Assembly: GCA_946527885.1 (NCBI GenBank)
Contig: CAMMYO010000002.1
Location: 1 to 59,567, forward strand
DNA: 59,567 nucleotides
Direction: 5' to 3'
Source of the DNA: an uncultured Candidatus Saccharibacteria bacterium
GTDB taxonomy: Bacteria; Patescibacteriota; Saccharimonadia; Saccharimonadales; Saccharimonadaceae
The notes beneath the pieces are model-generated. The model was given only the letters and a program-made list of their open reading frames with translations. It did not search any database and was not told the origin of the DNA. The number at the start of each line of letters is the position of its first letter. Positions within the stretch are counted from its first letter, which is position 1. The position numbers and the translations under genes were made by a program. Of the stretch, positions 36,915-45,600 are shown in pieces.

Positions 36915-38540
36915 TTAGTACATTCCGCCCATGCCGGCGCCAGCGGCGGCATTGTTGTCTTTCTCTGGGAGATCGACGATAAGCGCGCCCATCGTAATAG
37001 TGGTCGCCGCAATGCTAACAGCATTTTGAACAGCTTCGCGTGTGACGCGGGCTGGATCGATGACGCCAGCCTTCTTGAGGTCGATGAGGCCCTTGTCTGG
37101 GGTCATAACGTTGATGCCCTGGCCGTCTTTGGCGGCTTCAACCTGAGCGAGCAAGGCCTGAGAATTGAGACCGGCATTTTCCATAATCTGGACAAATGGG
37201 GCTTTGAGGGCGTTCTTGAGGATGGTTTGTCCTGCATTGTCGTCCTTAATGCCCTTGCTGAGGTTGACTAGAGTGACGCCGCCGCCAGGAACGATGCCTT
37301 CGTCGAGAGCGGCTTTGGTTGCAGCAACCGCATCGTCGACGCGATATTTCTTCTCGTCGATTTCGGTTTCGGTGGCACCGCCGACCTTGATGATAGCGAC
37401 GCGGCCTTCGAGAGCGGCTGCGCGTTTGTTGTATTCGCCGGTTTCGTAATCGGATTTGCTGGCTTCGGCCTGGGCTTTGATTTGAGCGATGCGAGCCTTG
37501 ACTGCCTTGCTGTCACCATTGCCCTTGATGATAGTGGTTTCGTCCTTGGTGGCAATAATCTTATGGGCGGAACCGAGAACTTCGAGACCAGCGTCTTCGA
37601 GGCTCATGCCCTTGTCGCTAGAAATGACGGTTGCACCGGTAAGGATTGCGATATCTTCCATGATTTCCTTGCGGCGATCGCCAAAGGCTGGAGCTTTGAG
37701 AACGAGCGTATTGAAGACGCCCTTGAGCTTATTGAGAACGAGTACGCTGAGCGCTTCGCCTTCAACTTCTTCGGCGATAATAACGAGGTCTTTGCGACCG
37801 GTCTGAGCCATCTTCTCGAGGAATGGAACGATGTCTTGGACGCTAGAGATCTTCTTGTCAGTGATAAGGATTTCTGGCTTGTCGAAAACGGCTTCTTGGC
37901 GGTTTGCGTCGGTAACGAAGAATGCGGAAGCGAAGCCCTTGTCGTAGCTGTAGCCTTCGGTGATTTCGGATTGCATTTCAAGGCCTTGGCCCTGCTCGAC
38001 GGTTACGACGCCGTCTTTGCCGATCTTGGCGATGACATCAGCGATGAGTTTACCGATTTCGGCGTCGCCAGCAGAAATCGTGGCAACTTCGGCAATCTTC
38101 TTATCGTCGCCGTCGATTTTCTCGGCGATCTGGTCGATACCCTTGACGATTTCAGCGCCAGCGGCTTCGATGCCCTTGCGGAGATCCATTGGGTTGTGAC
38201 CTGCCGCGATAAGTTTATTAGCTTCAGCGATAATATTATAGGTCAAAACGGTAACAGTAGTAGTACCATCGCCGGCGGCTTTGTTGAGCTTCTGTGCGGC
38301 AGTCTTGATAAGTTTGGCGCCCATTTGGTAGCCGAGTGTTTCATCGTCATTGTTGCCGAGATCGACGGCTTCGGCAACGGTTACGCCATCATGCGTAATA
38401 GTTGGGGCTCCGTAGCTTTTTTCGATTACAACGTTGCGGCCTTTTGGACCGAAAGTGACTTTGACTGCGTCATATAGCGCCTTGGCGCCGCCGAGAACTT
38501 TCTCGCGAGCTTCGGCATCATAAAAAATCTTCTTTGCCAT
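36915..38540 (-). CDS. groEL: Chaperonin GroEL
   Basis: AAGDGTTTVTVL, VTFGPKGRNVVIEKSYGAPTITHDGVTVA, C-terminal GMGGMY. Confidence 0.98.
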   Translation of the reverse strand: MAKKIFYDAEAREKVLGGAKALYDAVKVTFGPKGRNVVIEKSYGAPTITHDGVTVAEAVDLGNNDDETLGYQMGAKLIKTAAQKLNKAAGDGTTTVTVLTYNIIAEANKLIAAGHNPMDLRKGIEAAGAEIVKGIDQIAEKIDGDDKKIAEVATISAGDAEIGKLIADVIAKIGKDGVVTVEQGQGLEMQSEITEGYSYDKGFASAFFVTDANRQEAVFDKPEILITDKKISSVQDIVPFLEKMAQTGRKDLVIIAEEVEGEALSVLVLNKLKGVFNTLVLKAPAFGDRRKEIMEDIAILTGATVISSDKGMSLEDAGLEVLGSAHKIIATKDETTIIKGNGDSKAVKARIAQIKAQAEASKSDYETGEYNKRAAALEGRVAIIKVGGATETEIDEKKYRVDDAVAATKAALDEGIVPGGGVTLVNLSKGIKDDNAGQTILKNALKAPFVQIMENAGLNSQALLAQVEAAKDGQGINVMTPDKGLIDLKKAGVIDPARVTREAVQNAVSIAATTITMGALIVDLPEKDNNAAAGAGMGGMY

Positions 38541-38550
38541 TCTCTACTCC

Positions 38551-38805
38551 TTATAGTGTTGCTAGTAAATCTTCTTCTTTGATAATCAGGTAATCGGTAC
38601 CGTCGAGCTTGACGTCGGTTGCGGAATATTCTTGATAGAGGACGCGATCGCCAGCTTTGACATTTTTTACATCTGGACCGACGGCTTCAACTACGGCAGT
38701 ATTAGACTTCTCTTTAGCTTCGCCAAGCAAGATGCCGGAAGCGGTTGCGGTAGTGGCAGCCTCTTTCTTCGCGACGATGCGGTCGGCGAGTGGTTTGATA
38801 GACAT
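38551..38805 (-). CDS. groES: Co-chaperonin GroES
   Basis: MSIKPLADRIVAKKEAATTATASGILLGEAKEKSNTAVVEAVGP. Confidence 0.97.
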   Translation of the reverse strand: MSIKPLADRIVAKKEAATTATASGILLGEAKEKSNTAVVEAVGPDVKNVKAGDRVLYQEYSATDVKLDGTDYLIIKEEDLLATL

Positions 38806-38857
38806 ATGTAATTTTCCTCCTGAAAAATTAGTTCTGCAATCAGTGTAGCGCGGTAAA

Positions 38858-38884
38858 TTAGCACTGTCAAGTGTCGAGTGCTAA
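38858..38884 (-). promoter_or_regulatory. CIRCE operator (HrcA-binding site) upstream of groESL
   Basis: TTAGCACTG-TCAAGTGTC-GAGTGCTAA; one mismatch to TTAGCACTC-N9-GAGTGCTAA. Confidence 0.92.
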
Positions 38885-38942
38885 TTATGGTTTTTTCGGC
38901 GATATTTGATAGAATAAAGGTAGTGTTACTTTAAGGAGAATT

Positions 38943-39596
38943 ATGGAAGAAGCAAATTCCAATCCAAATACTTATCCAAAAGAAGCATCAAATAAAGCGT
39001 GGATTATTTGTTCGGCAGTTTTGTTTGTAGCGGTGATTGTTTTGACGATTTTGTTCGCAACGAGTAGTTCGAATAATAAGACGGATACTGGCAATAATCG
39101 CGTCACTGAGCTCGAGTCATTGGTCGAGGAGCAGAAGTCGAAGATCGCAGAGCTTGAAAGCGGCACCGGCAGCGAACCGGCTAGCGATGATGTTGCGGCG
39201 CTCAAGCAGCAGATCGAAGAAAAAGATGCCAAGATTACGGAGCTAGAAAAACAGATTAAAGAAAGCAATGTTACGACTAGTGTAAAGCCAGTTAATATTA
39301 GTCAAGATGAGCTTGTAGCAGCAGCGAAAAAGGTTGCCAACGCAGATTCTTTTACCGAGATTCATATCGAGAATTATGACGGTTCGAAATATATTGTTGC
39401 GCATGGCGGTGTAACGCAAGGTTTTTCGGGTGCTTATCTATTTATGTATAAGGAAAACACATCGGACTCGCAGTGGAAGGAAGTTTATACGACGCAAGGG
39501 CTTTCGAGCTGCGATTCGTTTAGCAGCCTGCAAAAGGAAGTTTTGCACGGTATTGTTACGTGCGCAAAAGATGATGGAAGCACAACAAAGCTTTAA
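38943..39596 (+). CDS. Membrane-anchored coiled-coil protein of unknown function
   Basis: One TM helix followed by a coiled coil (VTELESLVEEQKSKIAELESG...LKQQIEEKDAKITELEKQIKE). Confidence 0.75.
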   Translation: MEEANSNPNTYPKEASNKAWIICSAVLFVAVIVLTILFATSSSNNKTDTGNNRVTELESLVEEQKSKIAELESGTGSEPASDDVAALKQQIEEKDAKITELEKQIKESNVTTSVKPVNISQDELVAAAKKVANADSFTEIHIENYDGSKYIVAHGGVTQGFSGAYLFMYKENTSDSQWKEVYTTQGLSSCDSFSSLQKEVLHGIVTCAKDDGSTTKL

Positions 39597-39708
39597 TTGT
39601 TAAAGAAACGCCCTGCTCTTGCGGGGTGTTTTTTGATGCATATTAATTCTTTTTGCCTTGCCTGTCTGGTGGGGATATTTTTTGTCTGGAGAATGATAGA
39701 ATAAAGAT

Positions 39709-40968
39709 ATGGGTATGAAAGAGAAAATTCCGTTTTATGACAAACTTGTATTGCCGTATCATTTCGGCAAAGCGGCGCTGTATGGCAGCCTGAGTGGCTT
39801 CCCGGCGAAGCGCATGACTGTGATCGGGGTGACTGGCACGAACGGCAAGACGACGACTTCTTTCATGATTTGGAAAATGCTGAACTCGGCTGGTCGGAAG
39901 GCCGGCTTGATGACGACGGTTGGTTGGGGTGTCGACGAAGTGCATGAGCAAGTCGAGCACATGACGACTGTCGACGTGAAGCCATTAAATGAGCGCATCA
40001 AGAAGATTGCGGATGCGGGCGCGGAGTTTTTGGTGCTTGAGTTGACTAGCCATGCGCTTTCGCAGTATCGCGATCTCGGTATTCCGGTAGACGTGGCGGT
40101 AATGACGAATGTGACGCACGAGCATTTGGATTATCACAAGACATTTGAGAACTATCGTGACGCGAAGCGCAAGTTGTTTAAGAAGGCGCGTTTTGGCGTG
40201 ATTAATGCGGATGATCCGTCGGCGGAGTTTTTTGAGAGCGATATTGAGAAATATACGACTTACGGTGTTGAGTATGGTGAGTTGAAGGCTGAGAAGATTA
40301 AGCTGAAGGCAGATGGCGTTGAGTATGTCTGCTCGGATGGCCTGAAGATAAAAACTCAAGTGGCGGGTAAATTTAATGTTTACAATTCTCTGGCCTGTGT
40401 GGCGGTCGGTCGTCGTTTGGGCCTGAGTGATGAAGAAATTGCGACTGGTATCGCAGCGTTGGATTCGGTCGAAGGCCGTATGGTGCGCATCGATGAAGGA
40501 CAGGATTTTGCGGTGATTATGGATTATGCACATACGCCGGACGCGTTTGAAAAGTTGTTGCCGGATATGAAAAAGGCTACCAGTGGCCGCTTGATTGTAA
40601 TGTTTGGCTCGGCGGGTGGTCGTCGCGATCCTTCGAAGCGTAAACCAATGGGCGAGATTGCGGGCAAATTCGCAGATATCGTGGTTTTGACCGAGGAAGA
40701 CGATCGCGATACTCCTGGGATGGAGATTTTGGAACAGATTGCGGAAGGAGCGCGTGAATCTGGCAAGAAGGACGATAAGGACTTGTTCTTGACGCTAGAC
40801 CGACCATCGGCGATTTTGCAGGCTTGCAAGATGGCGAAGGCTGGCGATACGGTGATGTTCCTTGGCAAAGGAAACGAGAAGACGATTGAGCGAGCGGATG
40901 GCGCACACGCATACTATGAGCTCGATGAAATTAAGAAAGCTTTGAGCAAGGTCGTCAAGAAAAAATAA
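39709..40968 (+). CDS. murE: MurE-like Mur ligase (UDP-MurNAc-tripeptide synthetase family)
   Basis: VIGVTGTNGKTTTSFMIWKML, MTNVTHEHLDYHKTFENYRDAKRKLF, VIMDYAHTPDAFEKLL. Confidence 0.88.
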   Translation: MGMKEKIPFYDKLVLPYHFGKAALYGSLSGFPAKRMTVIGVTGTNGKTTTSFMIWKMLNSAGRKAGLMTTVGWGVDEVHEQVEHMTTVDVKPLNERIKKIADAGAEFLVLELTSHALSQYRDLGIPVDVAVMTNVTHEHLDYHKTFENYRDAKRKLFKKARFGVINADDPSAEFFESDIEKYTTYGVEYGELKAEKIKLKADGVEYVCSDGLKIKTQVAGKFNVYNSLACVAVGRRLGLSDEEIATGIAALDSVEGRMVRIDEGQDFAVIMDYAHTPDAFEKLLPDMKKATSGRLIVMFGSAGGRRDPSKRKPMGEIAGKFADIVVLTEEDDRDTPGMEILEQIAEGARESGKKDDKDLFLTLDRPSAILQACKMAKAGDTVMFLGKGNEKTIERADGAHAYYELDEIKKALSKVVKKK

Positions 40969-40988
40969 TACTTATGCTTTGAAGGTTC

Positions 40989-41026
40989 TGTCATTCCCGA
41001 TAATATTTGGGGATGACAGATTTTTA
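40989..41026 (+). terminator. Terminator of the murE-like gene
   Basis: CTGTCATTCCCGATAATATTTGGGGATGACAGATTTTT. Confidence 0.85.
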
Positions 41027-41334
41027 TTTAGAAGAAAAAGTAATTCGTAAAATAATCGGGGTCAGTAGTAGAAAGTGACGCTCGATGCGTAGGCGTGCTT
41101 TAGCGGAGCGGCGGATTATTTTGGCTGGCCGCGAGAGGCGCTATTTTAGCGCAAGAGATATTGCGAAGATGGAGCCGGAGCAGTTTCGATGCGATTTTGT
41201 AAAAGAGATGCGGCGGTTGTCTCGAGATAGGACTTGCTCTGCTATAAAGATGATTGATAAGGAAGAGGATTTTTGGTGATGCCTGGAGCGCGAGCAAGAA
41301 AAAGTCGCCCGGCTGGGCGACGACGAAAGTGGGA

Positions 41335-41847
41335 TTAGCTAAGGTCTGCGACGATTGCCTGAATCTTGGCGTAAATAAACTGCTCCATGGCTTCGCAGGC
41401 TGTTTCGAATTCCTCGTTGGTTTGGCCGTAGAAACAGTCGAAATCGTGGTTGCTCTGCTCTTCGAGCGAAGACGCGTCGATTTTAGTGACGATAGCGTCG
41501 AAGTATTGCCAGATGATATAAGTGTTGCGATAGTAGCCCAGTCGGTGAATGACGTCTTTACCGAAGATTTGCCAGCTTGTACCGGCGATCCCGTACGGCG
41601 TGCCATCCGAATGAAATGATGGATCATACTGATAGTTGTGGCGGGTTTCATTGCAGTCGCTGAAAGTCCAAGCTTTGGCGCTGTAATATAGCATGTCATC
41701 GAGGCTGAGACGTGCGATTACGGCAGCGTTTGAGCAGGTGCCGAGAGCGCAACAGGTTACAGCGAAAATGTTTGCCGGAGTGAAACGCTCGCGATCGGTA
41801 ATGATATTTGGTCGCGGCGTAAGGCTATAGTCGACGAGATATCTCAT
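41335..41847 (-). CDS. Hypothetical protein
   Basis: 170-aa ORF with AAAGGAG upstream of ATG and promoter TGTGATATAAT at 41906-41916. Confidence 0.65.
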   Translation of the reverse strand: MRYLVDYSLTPRPNIITDRERFTPANIFAVTCCALGTCSNAAVIARLSLDDMLYYSAKAWTFSDCNETRHNYQYDPSFHSDGTPYGIAGTSWQIFGKDVIHRLGYYRNTYIIWQYFDAIVTKIDASSLEEQSNHDFDCFYGQTNEEFETACEAMEQFIYAKIQAIVADLS

Positions 41848-41957
41848 AACTTATGCTCCTTTCGATGGGAATGTGCCTTGTTCTTACGAACACGTATATC
41901 TTATTATTATATCACAAAATAAGCATATGGTCAATGTATTTCGGTTGCGAAGGCATG

Positions 41958-42255
41958 AAAATAGGGCGCCCGAAGGCGCCCGTTGTTTTAGGATGCTCTG
42001 TCTCTAGAATAGGGTTTTGCCTGGTTGGTGGTTGGGCGGACTGCGCACATAGTTTTGCTCGCACCGGTGTGCGAAAGACGCGTGGATTCACTTAGTGAGT
42101 GCACCGTAGCGCGGTGCAGCGGATTTTGCCGGCGACCGGCAAGAAAGCTGGCAGCTTAGTGTGAGTTTTGGCAGTCATGTTTACCGTGCGCATAAATAGA
42201 GACAGAGCGAAAGAACCCTCAGAGGACGATGGATGCCGATGCATCGTCTTGAGTT
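41958..42255 (-). ncRNA. Structured ncRNA candidate B (unidentified)
   Basis: Promoter TTGCCA(42285-42290)-17 bp-TACACT(42262-42267) on minus; 12-bp perfect long-range helix 41995-42006/42197-42208, nested 7-bp helix 42042-42048/42186-42192, several internal hairpins, terminator GGGCGCCCGAAGGCGCCC at 41964-41981. Confidence 0.6.
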
Positions 42256-42299
42256 GTTTTAAGTGTAGCATGCAGTATTTATGGTGGCAAGCATGAGTA

Positions 42300-42530
42300 T
42301 GAAAAAAGACGCCCAGATGGGCGTCATAATGTTGGCAGGTGGCTCCACCTCCGCGAATTTCGCTAAGGACAGGCCCGCAAGGGGTGATGAAATTAACGAA
42401 ACGAATGAGAATGAGCCGCGTTCGCTCGCCACTACTAACGGCTGGAGCCGGATGTGGATTTATATAAAGCGGAGGCGGAGTCACGAAAGAACACCCTGCG
42501 GGCGAAACAAATGGTCCGCTCGAGGGATCT
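42300..42530 (-). ncRNA. Structured ncRNA candidate C (unidentified; 6S-like is one hypothesis)
   Basis: Promoter TTGCAC(42559-42564)-17 bp-TATACT(42536-42541) on minus; complementary arms 42343-42354/42469-42480 (12 bp, one GU) and 42373-42386/42492-42503; terminator GACGCCCAGATGGGCGTC at 42308-42325 with T-run. Confidence 0.6.
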
Positions 42531-42607
42531 GAGATAGTATAGAATAGATTAGTTTTTCGTGCAAGCGTAAACAAAAAGGAGGGCTTTTGCCCTCCTCTGC
42601 ATCGCGC

Positions 42608-45600
42608 CTAGCTGCGGTGCAGCTTTTTGCGTATTGTGACGAAGATGCCACCTGCGACAATCGAGCTAGCAAGGATTGCAAGGCTGGCAATAATCGTATC
42701 ACCGGTGTTTGGTGTGTTTGTCGGAGTGTTCGCTGGTGAATCGTCGTCGGTCGTACCGGCCGGGTTGCTTGGGTCGCTTGGATCGCTTGGATTATTTTCT
42801 GGCTGATTGGATTCTTCTTTGATGAGCGTGTGAGTGAAGGTGCAGATGATATTGTTACTGTTGGCAACATCTTCGCAGTTCTTCTCTGTTGTGTAGCGCT
42901 CAACAGCAACATCAGGAACGGAATAGTTGGTCCTGTCGATGAGTGGGAGATCGGAAATTGTAGTCTGGGTATCGATTGAGGCGAGATTGTGTGTTGTGCT
43001 CTCTGCTCCGTCTTTGCTGAGCGTATAGGTGACGCCAGTAGCTGGGCGAAGGTTGCGCTCGTTGTCGTTATCGACCCAAACGTGCTTGATGGTGATATTG
43101 AATTTTTCCTCAAGCTTATGAGTGAAGGTGCAGACGACGTCGTTACTGTTGGCAACATCTTCGCAGTTCTTCTCTGTTGTGTAGCGCTCAACAGCAACAT
43201 CAGGAACGGAATATTTGGCTTTGTCGAGAAGTGGGAGATTTGCGAAGGTGTCTTGAGCGTCAATATTGCCAAGCGTAAGAGTATCAGTGGCTGCGCCGCT
43301 TTTATCGAGAGTGTACTCGACGCTACCTGGGCGAGAGCCGTAGGCGTTATCGGCGTCATTCCAAACATGCTTGACGGTAATATTGAAGTTTGCGGAGAGG
43401 GTGTGGGTGAAGGTCCAAGTTAGACCGTCATCGCTGACCTTGAGTGCAGTGGTGTAGTCGTCGATTGGATTGGCGGCAACTGAGAAATCGTCAATGAGGC
43501 CGACTGGAACATTCTCGAAGTAGAAGTCGTCCGTATTGCCGGTGACGGCTAGCTGATGGGTGTTGTCGATGGTATTGCCGTAAAGAAGATTGAAATCGAC
43601 GGTTGGTGGGCGGAGATTGTAGCGGTTATCTTCGTCGTTCCAGATATTGACGACCTTGATTTTACTGAGAGTGAGAGCGCTTTTGAATGTATAAGTGTGC
43701 GTTCTCTTGTTATAGCTTTTGGTGGTAGTGTAATTCGGAATAGCATCAAGGTTGACGTCGTATTGGCCGTCGTAGTACTCGTGTAAATTATGATAATCAA
43801 GAGTGCTCTCGCCGTTGGCGATATTGATAGATGAGCTGTGATCGATAGTTTCGATATCGCGAGTGAGTTTTGGCGTGATGGTGCTTGGGCGAGTATTGTA
43901 TTTGTTGTTGAAATCATCCCACTGTTTAACGACGTGGATGTCGAAGAGATGGTCGATTTGAACGCGCGTGGTATTAGAAGAGATGCCCTCGATTTGCGGA
44001 ACTGGCATACCGGAGTTTTGATCGATGGCGTTCCATTCGGTGCGGAAGTTATTGTATGCAAAAGCGGTGCTTGGATTGTCGGCCGGGGCTTTCATGCGAA
44101 GGAGCGTGTATACGTAGCTATTGGCCGGAATGGTTGTCGGGTTGCCGTTAGCGTCAACGTATTTGAAAGCGATAGATTTGACGAGAGAAGGATCAGTGGT
44201 TCCTTCGATATACTCTTGCCAGCTGTTATCCGAGGTTAGCGAGCCAGGATCGGTGTTTGGTGAATAATAGGTTTTGATATGAATAGGATTGCCATTAGCG
44301 TCGTTTTGAGTTTCGACATAGCTGGTGTCGATGCCAAGGAATTCGCCTTGCCAGTGCTCATTGTTGCCGAAGGCAGCCTCAACAGTATCGTATACTACAA
44401 CGTTGGTAGCCTTACTGTTACCAGTGCGGATGGCGAGCTTGTGATAATATTCGCTGCCGGCGGTGGCGTAGGAATCTTCTGTCGTGTAGGAGTTATTCTG
44501 GTCGGTTTGCGTCGTAGCTTTGATGGATTGCTCTGCTGCGACGGCAGTGAGAATCGAGAAGTCGGTATCTCTTGTGTAGAAGACATCCTCAATGCTTTCG
44601 TCTTCGTCGACGTCTGCATAGGCAGCATTGCCGAAGAAGGTGCCGTCGTCTGGCGTTGGATTCCAAACAATATTGGTTGTGCCGAGCTTATAGCTATCGT
44701 CGTTCGCGACAACAGTCTTTAGAAGATATTTATGGCCTGGGTCTGTTGCCTCGTTTTCGGCATAGACGTCGTATGGGATGCGAATCTTAATATTGAACGA
44801 AGAAATGCTGCCCGAATAATTTGCCAAGTGTGCAAAGAATGGTTTTTCGGAAAAATCGATGTGAGTACGGATGAGTTCTTGGCCGCTATTGCGCCAGTTC
44901 TTTATTATGCTGACTTGAGTATGTGTTTTGACATAGTTACTTAGGTCGGACTGAGTATTGAAGACTGTTGTGCCGTCTAAATTGTAGAGATACTTATAAG
45001 TTTGTTCGGCAGAGGCGCTATTAGCGATTTCTTCTGGGGTTGAAGCAACGGTAACTCCAGGCGGCAAAAGGATATATTGGGTCCAATCGGTAGTTAGATC
45101 TGCTTCTGTAAGATCTTGACGAAGGACGTCAAAATTTAGTTCCTTATCTGAAGATTGTTGAGTAATGTACGCGTTATCTTTGAGCATGCCCTCGTAGCCA
45201 TCGGCAGAGGCATTATATGCAACCGATTGGCTGTCGAGAGTTGGGCCGCCCGTTGCAACATTTAGGATAGGTGCAACCGGGCGTATGTCGTAGCTATATT
45301 CATGGAAAGCACGCTGTTGGTAGTGTCCGTATGTGGCTTGGTCGTATGGTGCGAGGTTTTCCTGTGTTAGTTCGGAGGCGTATGATTCGAAAGGAACGAC
45401 GTTTAAGGTTTGTCCATTGCGTTGCACTTCTGCATAGGAGAAGTTGTACAGTTTGCCGTATTGCGGCACGTTTTGGGAGTGATAGTTTGCTTCGGTGAAG
45501 ATAGGATAATCTGCGATACCTTTGTCGAGGTTCTTGATTACGATTTTCCAAGCAACGCTATTGTCTGGTAGATTCCAGGTTGGTTGCATAGTGTAGTAAC

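Noticed and set aside
41085-41279. 64-aa Arg-rich ORF downstream of the murE-like gene
   Set aside because: Possible but weak: no clear promoter or ribosome-binding site and no recognisable domain; left out of the feature list.
42092-42574. 160-aa ORF overlapping ncRNA candidates B and C
   Set aside because: The frame runs through two terminators and paired helices, has no plausible ribosome-binding site and a low-complexity, Cys/His-rich translation; better explained as ncRNA.
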